A DNA stretch of 64,000 nt, taken from the NCBI GenBank assembly GCA_013180625.2, contig SNVD02011469.1, positions 62,001 to 126,000 of the forward strand. The letters are read 5' to 3'. Below the pieces are notes generated by a model. The model saw only the letters and a list, made by a program, of their open reading frames with translations, did no database searches and was not told the DNA's origin. The translations under genes were made by a program, and so were the position numbers. Source of the stretch: Boswellia sacra (Eukaryota > Streptophyta > Magnoliopsida > Sapindales > Burseraceae). Below, one piece after another: positions 1-9,800 of the stretch. Position 1 is the first letter of the stretch; each line of letters starts with the position of its first letter.

Positions 1-74
1 GGGCGAGCTGTTATGCGCGCGGGGGCGCATAGGGGAGAAGCAAGTGAGTGTAGGGCGCGCTATGGAAAAACATT

Positions 75-395
75 CAAGGCGCTGGGCACGCAGGGGGAAA
101 GCATGCAAATGTGCAAGGCGAGCTCGCAAAGGCAGGGGGCGTAGAGATGAGCTCGAGGCACTGGGCGCGCGGGAGGAAAGCATGCAAGGCGCTGGGCGCG
201 CAGGAGGAAAGCATGCAAGGCGCTGGGCGCGCAAGGGGAAGGCATGCAAGGCGCTGGGGGCGCACAGGGAGGCATGCAAGGCACTGGGCGCGCAGGGGGA
301 AGGCATGCGAGGCGCTGGGCGCGCGGGGGGAGGCATGCGAGGCGCTGGGCGCGCAGGGGGAAGGCATGCAAGGCGCTGGGCGCGCAGAGGTGAGG
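75..395. repeat. GC-rich minisatellite, about 30-31 bp unit
   Basis: The unit contains GCATGCAAGGCGCTGGGCGC and recurs with starts near 181, 212, 243, 273, 304, 334 and 365, with weaker copies back to about 75. The period drifts between 30 and 31 bases, so long stop-free frames on both strands result from the repeat and not from coding. The composition contrasts sharply with the AT-rich window. The array lies inside the left-edge gypsy element, downstream of its gag-like frame. Confidence 0.85.
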
Positions 396-400
396 CCAGT

Positions 401-1135
401 TCAGTCGACTAGGCAATTGGAGATGGGGTTTGACATGGAAATGGAGTCCTTTTTGATGGCACATATGGATCTGGTGGGGTGGTTCGAGGTGTTAGCTGTC
501 AAGGATGCAAATGGGGTGCATCCTGGACTTCCAAAAATCCTTACCAATTGATTGATATGGGTGATCACTACAGTGAGAGGGCTGATGGTGCGATGACCCC
601 CTAACATCAGTTCCTTACCAGTGGCATATATCCGGGTTAAAGAGCAGCGGGTGGTGAAATGAGCTGCTGAGTGAGGTGAATATTCAGCATGGAGAGCAAT
701 AGGATGGTGAAGATTTGGTTGAATGACCTGATGGCGAGGCAATCCAGTAGTCTGGGTGACTAGGTCAGGATGCCCACTGACCTCCGTCGGGACATTAGGC
801 ACTACCATGGCACTCCTTGGGTTATTCCCAGCAGCAGCCTGCTGAGCACTTTGTTCAAATGCTTGGTTGAACATAGTCACCATACGATTCATCTGTTCAC
901 TGAAATTTCGCATGGTATGTTCCATGGTAGTTAACCGATTTGCCTTGCTCTTCTTCGGTCTTCTAAGTGGGAGTTGGGGTTGCCTGAGGTTAGGCCACAC
1001 CCCAGAGGATATCACTAATGCTCTCCCTGTATCAACTACCCTTCGGCGTCGGGGAGGTGCTTCGACCTCGATTTCTTCGTCAACCTCTAGGGAGGTTGAG
1101 TGTTGGGATTCAGGACTCATGATGTGTTTGAACAC
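401..1135 (-). CDS. Gag-like open frame of the left-edge gypsy element, partial or degenerate
   Basis: A minus-strand frame starts about 40 bases inside the PBS, where gag or a leader ORF should begin. The first part encodes an acidic stretch, a run PPRRRR and a helical segment (MEHTMRNFSEQMNRMVTMFNQAFEQ-like) of the kind seen near the N-terminus of plant gypsy Gag proteins. The second half (about 401-800) has no recognisable Gag core and has unusual composition. It may be non-coding sequence read through by chance. No zinc knuckle is seen. I am fairly sure only that the first ~100 residues belong to the element. Confidence 0.4.
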   Translation of the reverse strand: MFKHIMSPESQHSTSLEVDEEIEVEAPPRRRRVVDTGRALVISSGVWPNLRQPQLPLRRPKKSKANRLTTMEHTMRNFSEQMNRMVTMFNQAFEQSAQQAAAGNNPRSAMVVPNVPTEVSGHPDLVTQTTGLPRHQVIQPNLHHPIALHAEYSPHSAAHFTTRCSLTRIYATGKELMLGGHRTISPLTVVITHINQLVRIFGSPGCTPFASLTANTSNHPTRSICAIKKDSISMSNPISNCLVD

Positions 1136-1175
1136 ATTTGGATGGGAGCAACAACTAAAGATGCTTAGATAGTCG

Positions 1176-1193
1176 TCCCCACAGACGGCGCCA
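1176..1193 (-). other. Primer-binding site of the left-edge gypsy element
   Basis: The minus strand reads TGGCGCCGTCTGTGGGGA directly inside the LTR end at 1196. It has the usual TGG start that pairs with the CCA end of a tRNA. The tRNA is probably tRNA-Arg by analogy with Ogre-like elements, but I did not verify this. Confidence 0.75.
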
Positions 1194-1195
1194 AC

Positions 1196-1614
1196 TGTTG
1201 ATGCACGGTTTCCGGACGGCCGGGACGCGGGTCGGGAAGCGGTTCGGAGCTCGGGTGGTACGTCGGGTCCAGTCCTGCGAGCAAAGAAAAACAGTCAGGG
1301 GTGCCGGCGGTGACCCTCCGACGCTCAAGTCAGTTTCCGGCACTCCGGAATTCTCTGGGAGAATTTCCTAGAGAGAGAAGCTCTCAAAAATAAAGGAAAT
1401 CTAGAGAGAGAGTAAGTTCAGAAAAGTGTGCATACCTTGAACGATAATCCGGAGGGTTTATATAGGAGCCGGGATGGGCCATTGTGGGGCCCAGATGATG
1501 GGCTACAGTAATGGGCTTACTGTATTAGAAATAATTAGGCCCAGATGATGGGCTTCAGTAATGGGCTTACTGAATTAGAAATAATTGAGGCCCGATATTT
1601 TTATGGCCATAACA
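1196..1614 (-). repeat. 5' LTR of the left-edge gypsy element
   Basis: The 419-base segment starts TGTTGATG and ends ATAACA in plus orientation, giving TGTT/AACA terminal inverted bases. It abuts a PBS on its left side. On the minus strand a TATA box (CTATATAAACC) lies near 1456. The GC-rich part at 1196-1330 would be U5 and the AT-rich part U3. Two imperfect copies of a motif containing GGGCTTAC sit near 1500-1575. Confidence 0.72.
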
Positions 1615-1619
1615 TATAG

Positions 1620-4135
1620 ATATAAATATATCTTCTTCTTTTTTTTTTTTTTTGCTATTTGTAGGATCGGATTTCTGTACATCTCTAATTGGGTTGGACT
1701 ACGTACCTCCTCTAAGTGTGTTTCTAGACTGGAAGAATGGTTGGAATAGGTTGGTTAGGCTTGTGCTTTCTATCGGTAAGGGGCACAACTTCCGTCAGCA
1801 GTGGGTGCTACTTCTCTCTTCTCTGGAGGCTGTTGGTACCTGCAAAGGCACTTTGATGCCTAATTTGGATACTAGTTATGTGTTTAGGCTTAAAAAAGTG
1901 ATAAATAGATAGAAAATCAGTAATGGATGAAGAAAGAGCAGTAGTGAAGAGAGATTTTAGTAGAGATACTTCTTGGATATACTTTTGGCTTCTTCTTCTC
2001 CTTTTTCTTTCCTTCCTCTCCCTTTGTTATTTACTCTTTGCCTTTTTCCTCTTCCCAAGTTCTTACATAATTATTTTTCATGCTCCCCTTTTTCAATTTT
2101 CTAGGTGTGATTCATTTAATAGTTGGCATAGCCACCTTTTAAACTCTTGTCCAAGTTTGCCCAAATTTGCCCAAGTCTGACACAACCACCTAAACTCTTT
2201 TGTCTAAGTTGACACAGTCACCTAAGCTCTTGCCCAAGCCTAACACAGCCACCTAAACTCCATAGTCAAGCCTGACACAGCCACCTAAGCTAATCTCTTC
2301 CTAAGCCTGAACTATTATTAACCTTATTTTCACAAGTCTTTTTCCGTTTTACCCTTTGGGCTGGGCCATTGGACTTTATATTTTGTTGATCTTGGGTCAA
2401 TTGGGCTTAGAACAACCTGTGTGGCATATTCAATTCCTTCGCTCTCATTTCCCCTCATTTTGTCCATATGTTTCTTCATCATCCCCCCTTCTCTCACCAT
2501 TTTGCTCTCCATCATATTAGAAAACCATTCGATTTTGGTGTGGGTCATTAGGGAAACTCTTTTTCATTTAATTTTGCCATTAGAGCTCAGGGAATTGAAA
2601 GTGATTTATAAATACTCTCAAAAATCAACATCACCAATCCTAACGTTGCTCTCAGCCTCCCATCACCTATTCCTATGTCAATGTCCCCAACAACATCTTC
2701 CCCACCACTAATACCACCACCACATTACAACCTCTATACCATTGCCTAATGCAAAGCCAAACACTGGCAATATTCACATGGCCAAAAAAGTTTTCAAAAC
2801 CAATCAAAACTTAACCCAGAAACCTGAGGTAGTTAGACACACAATTATTTTGTAACCCATACACCATAAACAAACTATTAAATAAAACACCACAGCCACC
2901 ATCACAAACCAAGAAAAAAAAAAACCCCTATAAATATTATGCACCCAGTGTTAAAAAAAAAAAAGGCAGAAACCCAATAAACCATCACAACCCATAACAG
3001 AATTAAACATTAGTACATAAAAAAATTACCAAAATTTCATGACTATTAATGAAGATTCCAGAAAGATTGCCAAGCCTCCCTAATCTTTGGACATCTAACA
3101 ACCACTAATCTTCCCAATCCTCTTTCTTTCTTCTCTCAATTGCTCAAAATCAAAGAGCCGCCATAACAAGAAATTAACCAATAAAAAATGAATTAAAAGC
3201 AACCAAACCCATAATTAATCTTTCTTATTTACCCACAATTAATTGAGACAAAAAATCAATTAATCACATTATCAACCCTAGTCATCCCTCTCTCTCTTGT
3301 TCACCTAGATCCATGGCCATGGCGAAGACAGGAAGTCAGATGAAACAGAGGAAACGCAAAAAAAATAAAAAAAAAAAGGGAAGGGGAGGAAAAATGAGAA
3401 TAATATATACATTACTTGACTCCTATCTCTTTCTCATAATTACTTTAACCTTCAGCTCTCGTTAACTTCCTTATTTTATTCTCCTGTATTATTACCTTTT
3501 ATTCAACTTATATTAGACTCTATAATATTCAAAAACAAATATTATTTAATTGGACTTAGAACTAATTCTCAAAGAGGGTGGCCAACTCTCTCATCTGCCG
3601 ATCACCATGGATCAATTAATTAATACATTGATTGCACCGTGAGGGCTACGAGTCAACGGAAATAAGAGATGAACAATAGCGAAAAGTCATCTAATCAAGA
3701 CGCGCCATGTGCGGAGTCATTGCTAGGCCCCCTCTGAAAACGATATCTACCTAATAACAACTAATAAACTCAATGATATGATGAGTACCAAAAGAAAAAG
3801 TTTTCTGTCGAGCTGACACGTACAGTACTTTTTCTATTTTCTTGGCCTGTAGATGCTTTATTGAAGCTGTCAAATATTGAGTTACATATATGTTTCATCA
3901 GTCTCTGCATGGTGGGCTTCGTAGTAGTTTTTAAATAAAGCAAAGGAAAGTAGTATGAAATCCATGCTTTCACATAGCTTTTCATCTAAGTACCATACTG
4001 TAGAGAATAACTTTTAAGTCACTGCGGGCCAATTGACTTCTGTGCATGGCAACAAAAGGGTTCGTTTTTTTTTTTTTTTGTTCCAAAGATGTCATATAGA
4101 ATAACTCGTGTATATTTTTTTTTTTTTTTCTGAGA
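1620..4135. other. Intergenic DNA without a recognisable gene
   Basis: AT-rich DNA with several poly-T/poly-A runs (1629-1654, 4067-4079, 4117-4129) and a degenerate tandem repeat at 2131-2313. Short stop-free frames of 60-100 codons show no recognisable protein. Before the chromovirus inserted at 4141, the right part of this stretch was the upstream region of the receptor kinase now starting at 13934, so the original promoter probably lies here. No promoter element can be assigned with confidence. Confidence 0.5.
2131..2313. repeat. Degenerate tandem repeat, unit about 40 bp
   Basis: About four imperfect units are built around CACAGCCACCTAAACTC followed by a CCAAGCCTGA-like half. Copies begin near 2131, 2186, 2219 and 2246, with a last partial one near 2278. 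No coding frame runs through it. Confidence 0.65.
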
Positions 4136-4140
4136 AGAAA
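4136..4140. repeat. Left target-site duplication AGAAA of the chromovirus
   Basis: AGAAA directly precedes the LTR start at 4141, and the identical AGAAA follows the 3' LTR at 13918-13922. Confidence 0.95.
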
Positions 4141-6629
4141 TGTAATATCCTAAATTTTGTAGTGTACATTATATCATGTGTTATAGTTACATATGTATTA
4201 ATATATATGTAATGTATTTGAATTGTAATGTAATAAATGAAAGAATGAGGGGCTTAATTAAAAGAGTATTGGGTCTAATGGTTATAAAAGAGGAGAGAAG
4301 GACTAAATGCAAATTTGACCTAATTTTATATATAAATGGGAAGAGTTCTAGAATTCTTTCATTCCTCTCCTTACATACACGTTCCAGCCCTCTACTCTCT
4401 CAGAAAATTTTCACACAAAGCATCAAGGAATCAAGGGAAGAAAGGGAGAAAAAAAAAAAAAAAGAGGGAGAAGGTAAGAACCAATTTTCTAATTAGAATT
4501 CTTTGTATTATTGTTTATTTAATTTAAAGAAATTCCTTGTGTAGTGATGTGAGTATGAGAACTGTTATTTGTATGCTGGAAATTGTATGGAGATGTGAAT
4601 TTGAATGAGTTTTGAATGCATCTAAGTAAGGAGATGAAGATATAAGCTAGAATTGAGAGTTTAGTTCAAATCCTGGAAATTTTGTTACACTGAACAGTAC
4701 CTGTTCCGAAAATTACCAAAAATCAGGGGGACATTTTCTTGTTCTGAAATTTTTATGGATGAAAATAGACATGTCCAGGAGTGTATAGCAATTGGATTCA
4801 CTCAAAAATTCGAAGTAGGTGATTTGGAGTGAATTTTTGAATTTCTGGTATGGTATTGCACATGTCCCCTGTCTTAGAACAGAGGAGGGGAAGACGATTT
4901 TAGTTGAAGGTCCAAATCTTCATATAATTATCTGATTTTTGGTATGCAAGTTCTTTTATGTGTCATATATGAGACTGTAAATTTTCACTGAGATTGAAGG
5001 TCTGTGTGAATTGTTATAGATTTTTAAAGTTGTCTTGTTAAAACTGGAATTTTTAGTTTCCAAAACAGGGCAGTTAGAAATAAATGGATTTGAATGGGTT
5101 AGGCACCTTGAAAAGCCCTGATTTTTGGTATGGAGGTATATATATATGTTATATACCACCCTGTAAATTTTTACAGCCAATTGAGTAGGATTGCAATTCC
5201 TACAAATTTTTAAGTCTACACTGCTCAGTGAAATGAATACAATGCCAGAATTGTTGAGGTAATGAATTTGATTATTTTTAGTGGCCAAATGATTCCAATT
5301 GGCTCTAAAAATTTTAACGAGACATGAGGTATGTGTGTAAAAGATGTCTACCTACTGGTGTGAATTTTTGGAAGTAGATAATTGTTGTTGTGAATTGTTT
5401 GTCAAAGTAAGTATGGAAATAGAGCCAAAAAGGGGGAAATATTTTACAAGTGTATGGTGACCTAAAAAGAGATTTTGTTTTATTTTTAGGTCAATCACAA
5501 GCATCGAAAAGCAGCTATACGAGGTAAGTAAGCTAACTATTCTGAGGCCACAATAAATTGTGTACTGTATGTATGTAATTTTGTGGATTGTAACACTATT
5601 AAATGCTAGCAACTTGATGCTTGAATGTGAGATATTGTGACTGTTTTGGAAGCCTGATATAGAGCTTCTTTAATGTGACTGATTGTGAATGATGAAACGT
5701 GATTGGCATGCCAAGACCTAGGAAGTTTAGCTCTCATAGCTTGAGGGGAGGTCTGGACCATGTGTTTCTCTAGATGAGATTCGGTAGCATGGGCCCGGTA
5801 TCACCCGGATTATCAGACTAGCCTCGAGTTATTTCAAGTGTAGGCATCTAAATGTATTTGTACTGTTCTGTACTGTTCCATGACTTGAGGGGAGGTCTGG
5901 ACCATGTGTTTCTCTAGATGAGATTCGGTAGCATGGGCCCGGTATCACCCGGATTGTCAGACTAGCCTTGAGCTATTATATGGGAACTGACTGTGAAATG
6001 AAAAGTCCTACCTTGATTAGAGAGCATTTTCCCCTAGGTGACTGTAATTGATACTATTGAAGCTTCCTCATTATGTGATTGTGATTGTACATGAAAAAGC
6101 GATGAGTAGAGAAATGTGAACTCACTTATGTGAGGTTGAATCGACCTATAGAGGTCTAGAAAGAAAATCGGCGCGGGAGCGCAAATGTAACCGAAGTGAA
6201 CTCTGGGACATTCTTTCTTTAACGAGTTAGCTAATGCTTGTATAGTTAGAAATGGATAGTTTCATACTGGACTGAATTCTATTGTTATCGTTTATTACTG
6301 TATATTCACCTAGCTTACTTACTGAGTTTTACTCATTAAAGTTGTTGTGTGCCTCAGGTGATCAATAGATTGAGCTATGGATGGAGGACTTTTGGCATTG
6401 CTGACAGAGTTCCCTTGGCAACCAAAGACCGCTGCTCTATATTAGCATAGCCATACTGTAGAGCCTCTTTTAATTTTTGAATGTATCTATATACAGTGAA
6501 ATAGTGTGGTTGTGATTAGAAACTCCGTTTTGTGTGATACTAAGATCAATCTTTGAAAGAAATAACAGAGCTCATATTTAAATGACTGTATAAATGCTAT
6601 AATTTGTATGTCTAGTATGAGTTGTGACA
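4141..6629 (+). repeat. 5' LTR of the complete chromovirus (2489 bp)
   Basis: It starts TGTAATATCC and ends GAGTTGTGACA. U3 is short: the TATA box lies about 190 bases from the left end, leaving about 2.2 kb of R-U5. That part contains two predicted introns (4474-5489 and 5524-6357). It also has a 143-bp tandem subrepeat in two copies (starting near 5739 and 5882), each with the block GGTAGCATGGGCCCGGTATC. Related LTRs occur at 41090-43815 and 60874-63404. Confidence 0.95.
4327..4336 (+). promoter_or_regulatory. TATA box of the chromovirus 5' LTR
   Basis: TATATATAAA is followed by AT-poor sequence and then a CT-rich stretch where transcription would start, around 4355-4380. The same motif is at the same place in the 3' LTR. 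Confidence 0.7.
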
Positions 6630-6852
6630 GTAGTGGTATCAGAGCATAGGTTTAAGGTTCTGTAGACATTTTGTTGCAAGCGGTCAAGGGAACCATGTCC
6701 ATGCCAAATCCTCCATAGTAAGTAAGATTGATAATTGTTTAATTTCTATATTGAAATCTCTGAAATGGTTGTATATGATGAGGAGTGCTAATTATTATTA
6801 TTAGTAGAATTATCGTTATTTATATGGTGCCTCATTCTGTTCTAATGATCAG
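4474..6852 (+). other. Predicted multiply spliced 5' leader of the chromovirus
   Basis: Three GT-AG introns can be drawn. Intron 1 runs from GAGAAG/GTAAGA at 4474 to TTTTTAG ending at 5489. A 34-nt exon (5490-5523) ends CGAG/GTAAGTAAG. Intron 2 is 5524-6357, ending GTGTGCCTCAG. Intron 3 is 6718-6852, with donor GTAAGTAAG and acceptor TGATCAG. The next exon carries the gag-pol ATG 11 nt in. Intron 1 and 2 borders are kept in the solo LTRs at 41090 (first donor GC instead of GT) and 60874. The micro-exon there is 35 and 34 nt (42417-42451, 62203-62236). Splicing is inferred from site quality and conservation, not shown. Confidence 0.6.
6634..6645 (+). other. Primer-binding site (initiator tRNA-Met type)
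   Basis: TGGTATCAGAGC begins four bases after the 5' LTR end. This is the standard plant retrotransposon PBS complementary to the 3' end of initiator tRNA-Met. Confidence 0.95.
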
Positions 6853-6863
6853 AATTGATAGTC

Positions 6864-9800
6864 ATGTCTCGACCGGGACGACCCAGGAGGGCCGATAACC
6901 CCACCGTGGAGGAAATGAGAAGAGGTAGCACCACACCTAGAGTGAGACGAACCTCGGAGCTAGACGAACCTGCTTTGGTCAGAAATAGAAGATCGAAGAG
7001 GCAAGTTGGGACTAGTAGCAGCTCACGGGCTCAGGACACTACAGTCCAGGAGTTAGTACAGATTTTGACTGATGTGAGACGGGAGGCTGCACAACCTAGT
7101 TCCACCACCACTTCTGAAAATATACAAGTTGTGGAGCAGTTTAGAAGACTCAACCCTCCATCCTTTACAGGCTCAACAAACCCATTAGCTGCAGAAGAAT
7201 GGGTTTGTAAAATGGAGAGAATATTCGAGCTTATGGGGTGTACTGATACACAACGGCTCACATGTGCTACTTTTATGCTAGACGATAGTGCAAGTTATTG
7301 GTGGGAAATGACCAAGAGAGCTCACACTGGAGAAGATGGAGTGCTTACTTGGGCTCAGTTTAAAGAGTTGTTTTATGACAAGTACTTCCCTCAGTCATTG
7401 AAGAATGAGAAGATTGCTGAATTTCTACAGTTAACTCAGGGGTCCATGTCCCTCACAGAATATGAAAGGAAGTTCGAGGCTCTCTCCAGATTTGCTCCAC
7501 ACCTCATCAATACAGAAGAGGAGAAAGCCAAGCTCTTTGAGAGAGGCCTGAAACCAGAAATTCGAAGGCACGTGGCAGCTTTTGAATTGAAAAGCTACAG
7601 TGCAGTGCTGAGGAAGGCTCAGATATTGGACAGAGATGAAGAAATGACTGAAGCTGACAAGTTTAAAGAAAAGGGTTCTGGTTCTCAACCAAGGAAGCCA
7701 TGGAGGAATAATAGCAAACGGTTCGAGATAGGCAAAGGAAAGAAGAAGCAGAATACGGGTAAGAAAGAATTTCCTGTATGTGACACATGCCACAGAACAC
7801 ATAAAGGAATGTGTCATTTCAAGACTGGAGCGTGCTTCCGGTGTGGAAAAACTGGACACTTTATTGCATCATGTCCTGAAGCCAGTCAAGCTCCTATTAC
7901 TCCTGGTAGAGTTCAGAATGCATCGGGTAGAGAACCACGAGCTCAAGGAAGAGTCTATGCCCTTACCACCACTGAAGCACGGGAGGCTCCATCGGTTGTT
8001 TCTGGTATTATCTCTGTTCTTGGTCATAATGCTCATGTATTGTTTGATTCGGGTGCCACTCATTCCTTTATGTCTCGTACTTTTGCTCATAAAGTGGAGG
8101 TAAAGCCTTCAATTATGGAGGTTGAGATGTGTGTCTCTACTCCTTCGGGGATGGCATTGTGTGCTAAAGAAGAGTTGATATCCTACCCGATTAAAATAGA
8201 TAGCCAAGAGTTAGAGGCCAATCTAATCATCTTGGAGATGCGTGATTTTGATGTGATTCTGGGTATGGATTGGCTGTCTAAATATCATGCAGATGTCAAG
8301 TGTTTTGAGAAAAAAGTGGTATTCCATACTCCACTCGGATTGGAGTGCAGCTTTGTCGGGGTGGATATAGTTTCATTGCCACGGATTGTTTCAGCTTTGA
8401 AAGCCCAAAAGTTCCTTCGGAAGGGATGTATGGGTTTCTTGGCTTGTGTTATGGAGACACCGAAGGACGAAAAGAGTATTCAGAACATTCCAGTGGTAAA
8501 TGAATTTACAGATGTGTTCCCAGAAGAATTACCCGGACTCCCTCCCGATCGAGAAATTGAGTTCACTATCGATCTTTTACCGGGAACCACTCCTATATCC
8601 AAAGTTCCATATCGGATGTCACCAACGGAACTTAAAGAATTGAAGGAGCAGTTACAGGAGTTACTGGATAAGGGTTTCATCCGTCCCAGTGTCTCTCCTT
8701 GGGGAGCACCAGTTCTGTTTGTGAAGAAAAAGGATGGGACAATGAGATTGTGCATTGATTATCGTGAGTTGAATCGGGTGACTATAAAGAACAAGTATCC
8801 ACTTCCAAGGATTGATGATCTACTCGATCAGTTACATGGGGCAAGTGTGTTTTCTAAGATTGATCTTCGATCCGGATACCATCAGTTAAAGATCAGAAAG
8901 GAAGACATTTCCAAGACTGCCTTTCGAACGAGGTATGGGCACTATGAATTCTTGGTGATGCCTTTCGGACTCACGAATGCTCCAGCTGCTTTTATGGATC
9001 TTATGAACCGTGTTTTTAAGGAATTCTTGGATAAATTCGTCATTGTGTTCATTGATGATATTTTGGTGTATTCTAAGAATTTTGAAGAACACGAAGAGCA
9101 TTTGAGAAGGGTATTGCAGTTATTGAGAGAGAAGAAACTGTATGCCAAATTCAAGAAATGCGAGTTTTGGCTCAACCAGATTTCCTTCTTGGGTCACATT
9201 GTTTCAGGTGATGGGATCTCAGTAGACCCAAATAAAGTGGAAGCTATTGTGAAGTGGCCGAGACCGACTAATGTAACTGAAGTGCGTAGCTTTCTGGGAT
9301 TGGCCGGATACTATAGGAGATTTGTTGAAGGCTTTTCCAAGATAGCCTCGCCCTTAACACAGTTGACTAGGAAGAATGTAGCTTTTGTATGGTCAGAAGA
9401 CTGTGAGAAAAGTTTTCAGGAACTCAAGAACCGATTGGTGACAGCTCCAGTACTGACTATCCCTTCTGGTTCAGAAGGATTTGTGATATACAGTGATGCT
9501 TCTAAGAAAGGGTTGGGGTGTGTTTTGATGCAAAATGGCAAGGTTATAGCCTATGCATCTCGACAATTGAAGGACTATGAGAAGAATTACCCTACCCATG
9601 ATCTAGAACTGGCAGCAGTGGTATTTGCATTAAAGATTTGGAGGCATTACTTATACGGAGCAAGATGTGAGATTTATACTGACCATAAGAGCCTTAAATA
9701 TTTCTTCACTCAGAAGGAATTAAATATGAGGCAAAGGCGATGGCTTGAATTGGTCAAGGATTATGATTGTGTCATTAATTATCATCCTGGAAAAGCGAAT

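Larger units (their letters stand above)
1..1614 (-). mobile_element. 5' part of a Tat/Ogre-like Ty3/gypsy retrotransposon (minus strand, runs off the left edge)
   Basis: Read on the minus strand this is an LTR (1614 down to 1196), a two-base gap, a primer-binding site (1193-1176), a gag-like open frame and then a GC-rich minisatellite. The order LTR, PBS, gag is that of the 5' end of an LTR retrotransposon. The PBS core TGGCGCCGTCTGTGGGGA is the form common in Tat/Ogre-lineage Ty3/gypsy elements, which is family knowledge and not proven here. The LTR has TGTT/AACA ends and the five bases outside it are TATAG. The matching duplication and the 3' LTR would lie left of the window. No pol motif is visible, so the element may be non-autonomous or simply cut by the window edge. 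Confidence 0.72.

Noticed and set aside
44..551. Long overlapping open frames on both strands of the GC-rich left edge with repeating peptides.
   Set aside because: They follow from a stop-poor 30-31 bp minisatellite whose period is not a constant multiple of three.
1652..2180. Short frames at 1652-1912 and 1923-2180, considered as a small gene.
   Set aside because: No recognisable protein, no start context; composition is hydrophobic from T-rich DNA only.
3770..3985. A 71-codon minus-strand frame upstream of the chromovirus.
   Set aside because: No family resemblance and no splice or promoter context; probably chance.
4956..5288. A 110-codon open frame on the minus strand, repeated at 12245-12577 and in shorter form at 61669-61950 and 41915-42109, suggesting an antisense LTR protein.
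   Set aside because: The repetition is explained by LTR copy identity. The frame shortens as copies diverge, with no sign of selection. It lies in a predicted leader intron.
5739..6000. Regularly spaced repeats considered as a CRISPR-like array.
   Set aside because: Two copies with 143-bp period inside a eukaryotic LTR; no spacer structure or cas genes, and the genome is plant.
6634..6645. Matches to the 3' end of initiator tRNA-Met here, at 33186-33197 and 50692-50703, considered as tRNA genes.
   Set aside because: Only 12 bases match and each lies next to an LTR, so they are primer-binding sites. No cloverleaf was found anywhere in the window.
7431..7859. Open frames antisense to the chromovirus polyprotein (also 8480-8755, 8942-9175).
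   Set aside because: Shadows of a strongly coding plus-strand frame with clear domain motifs.
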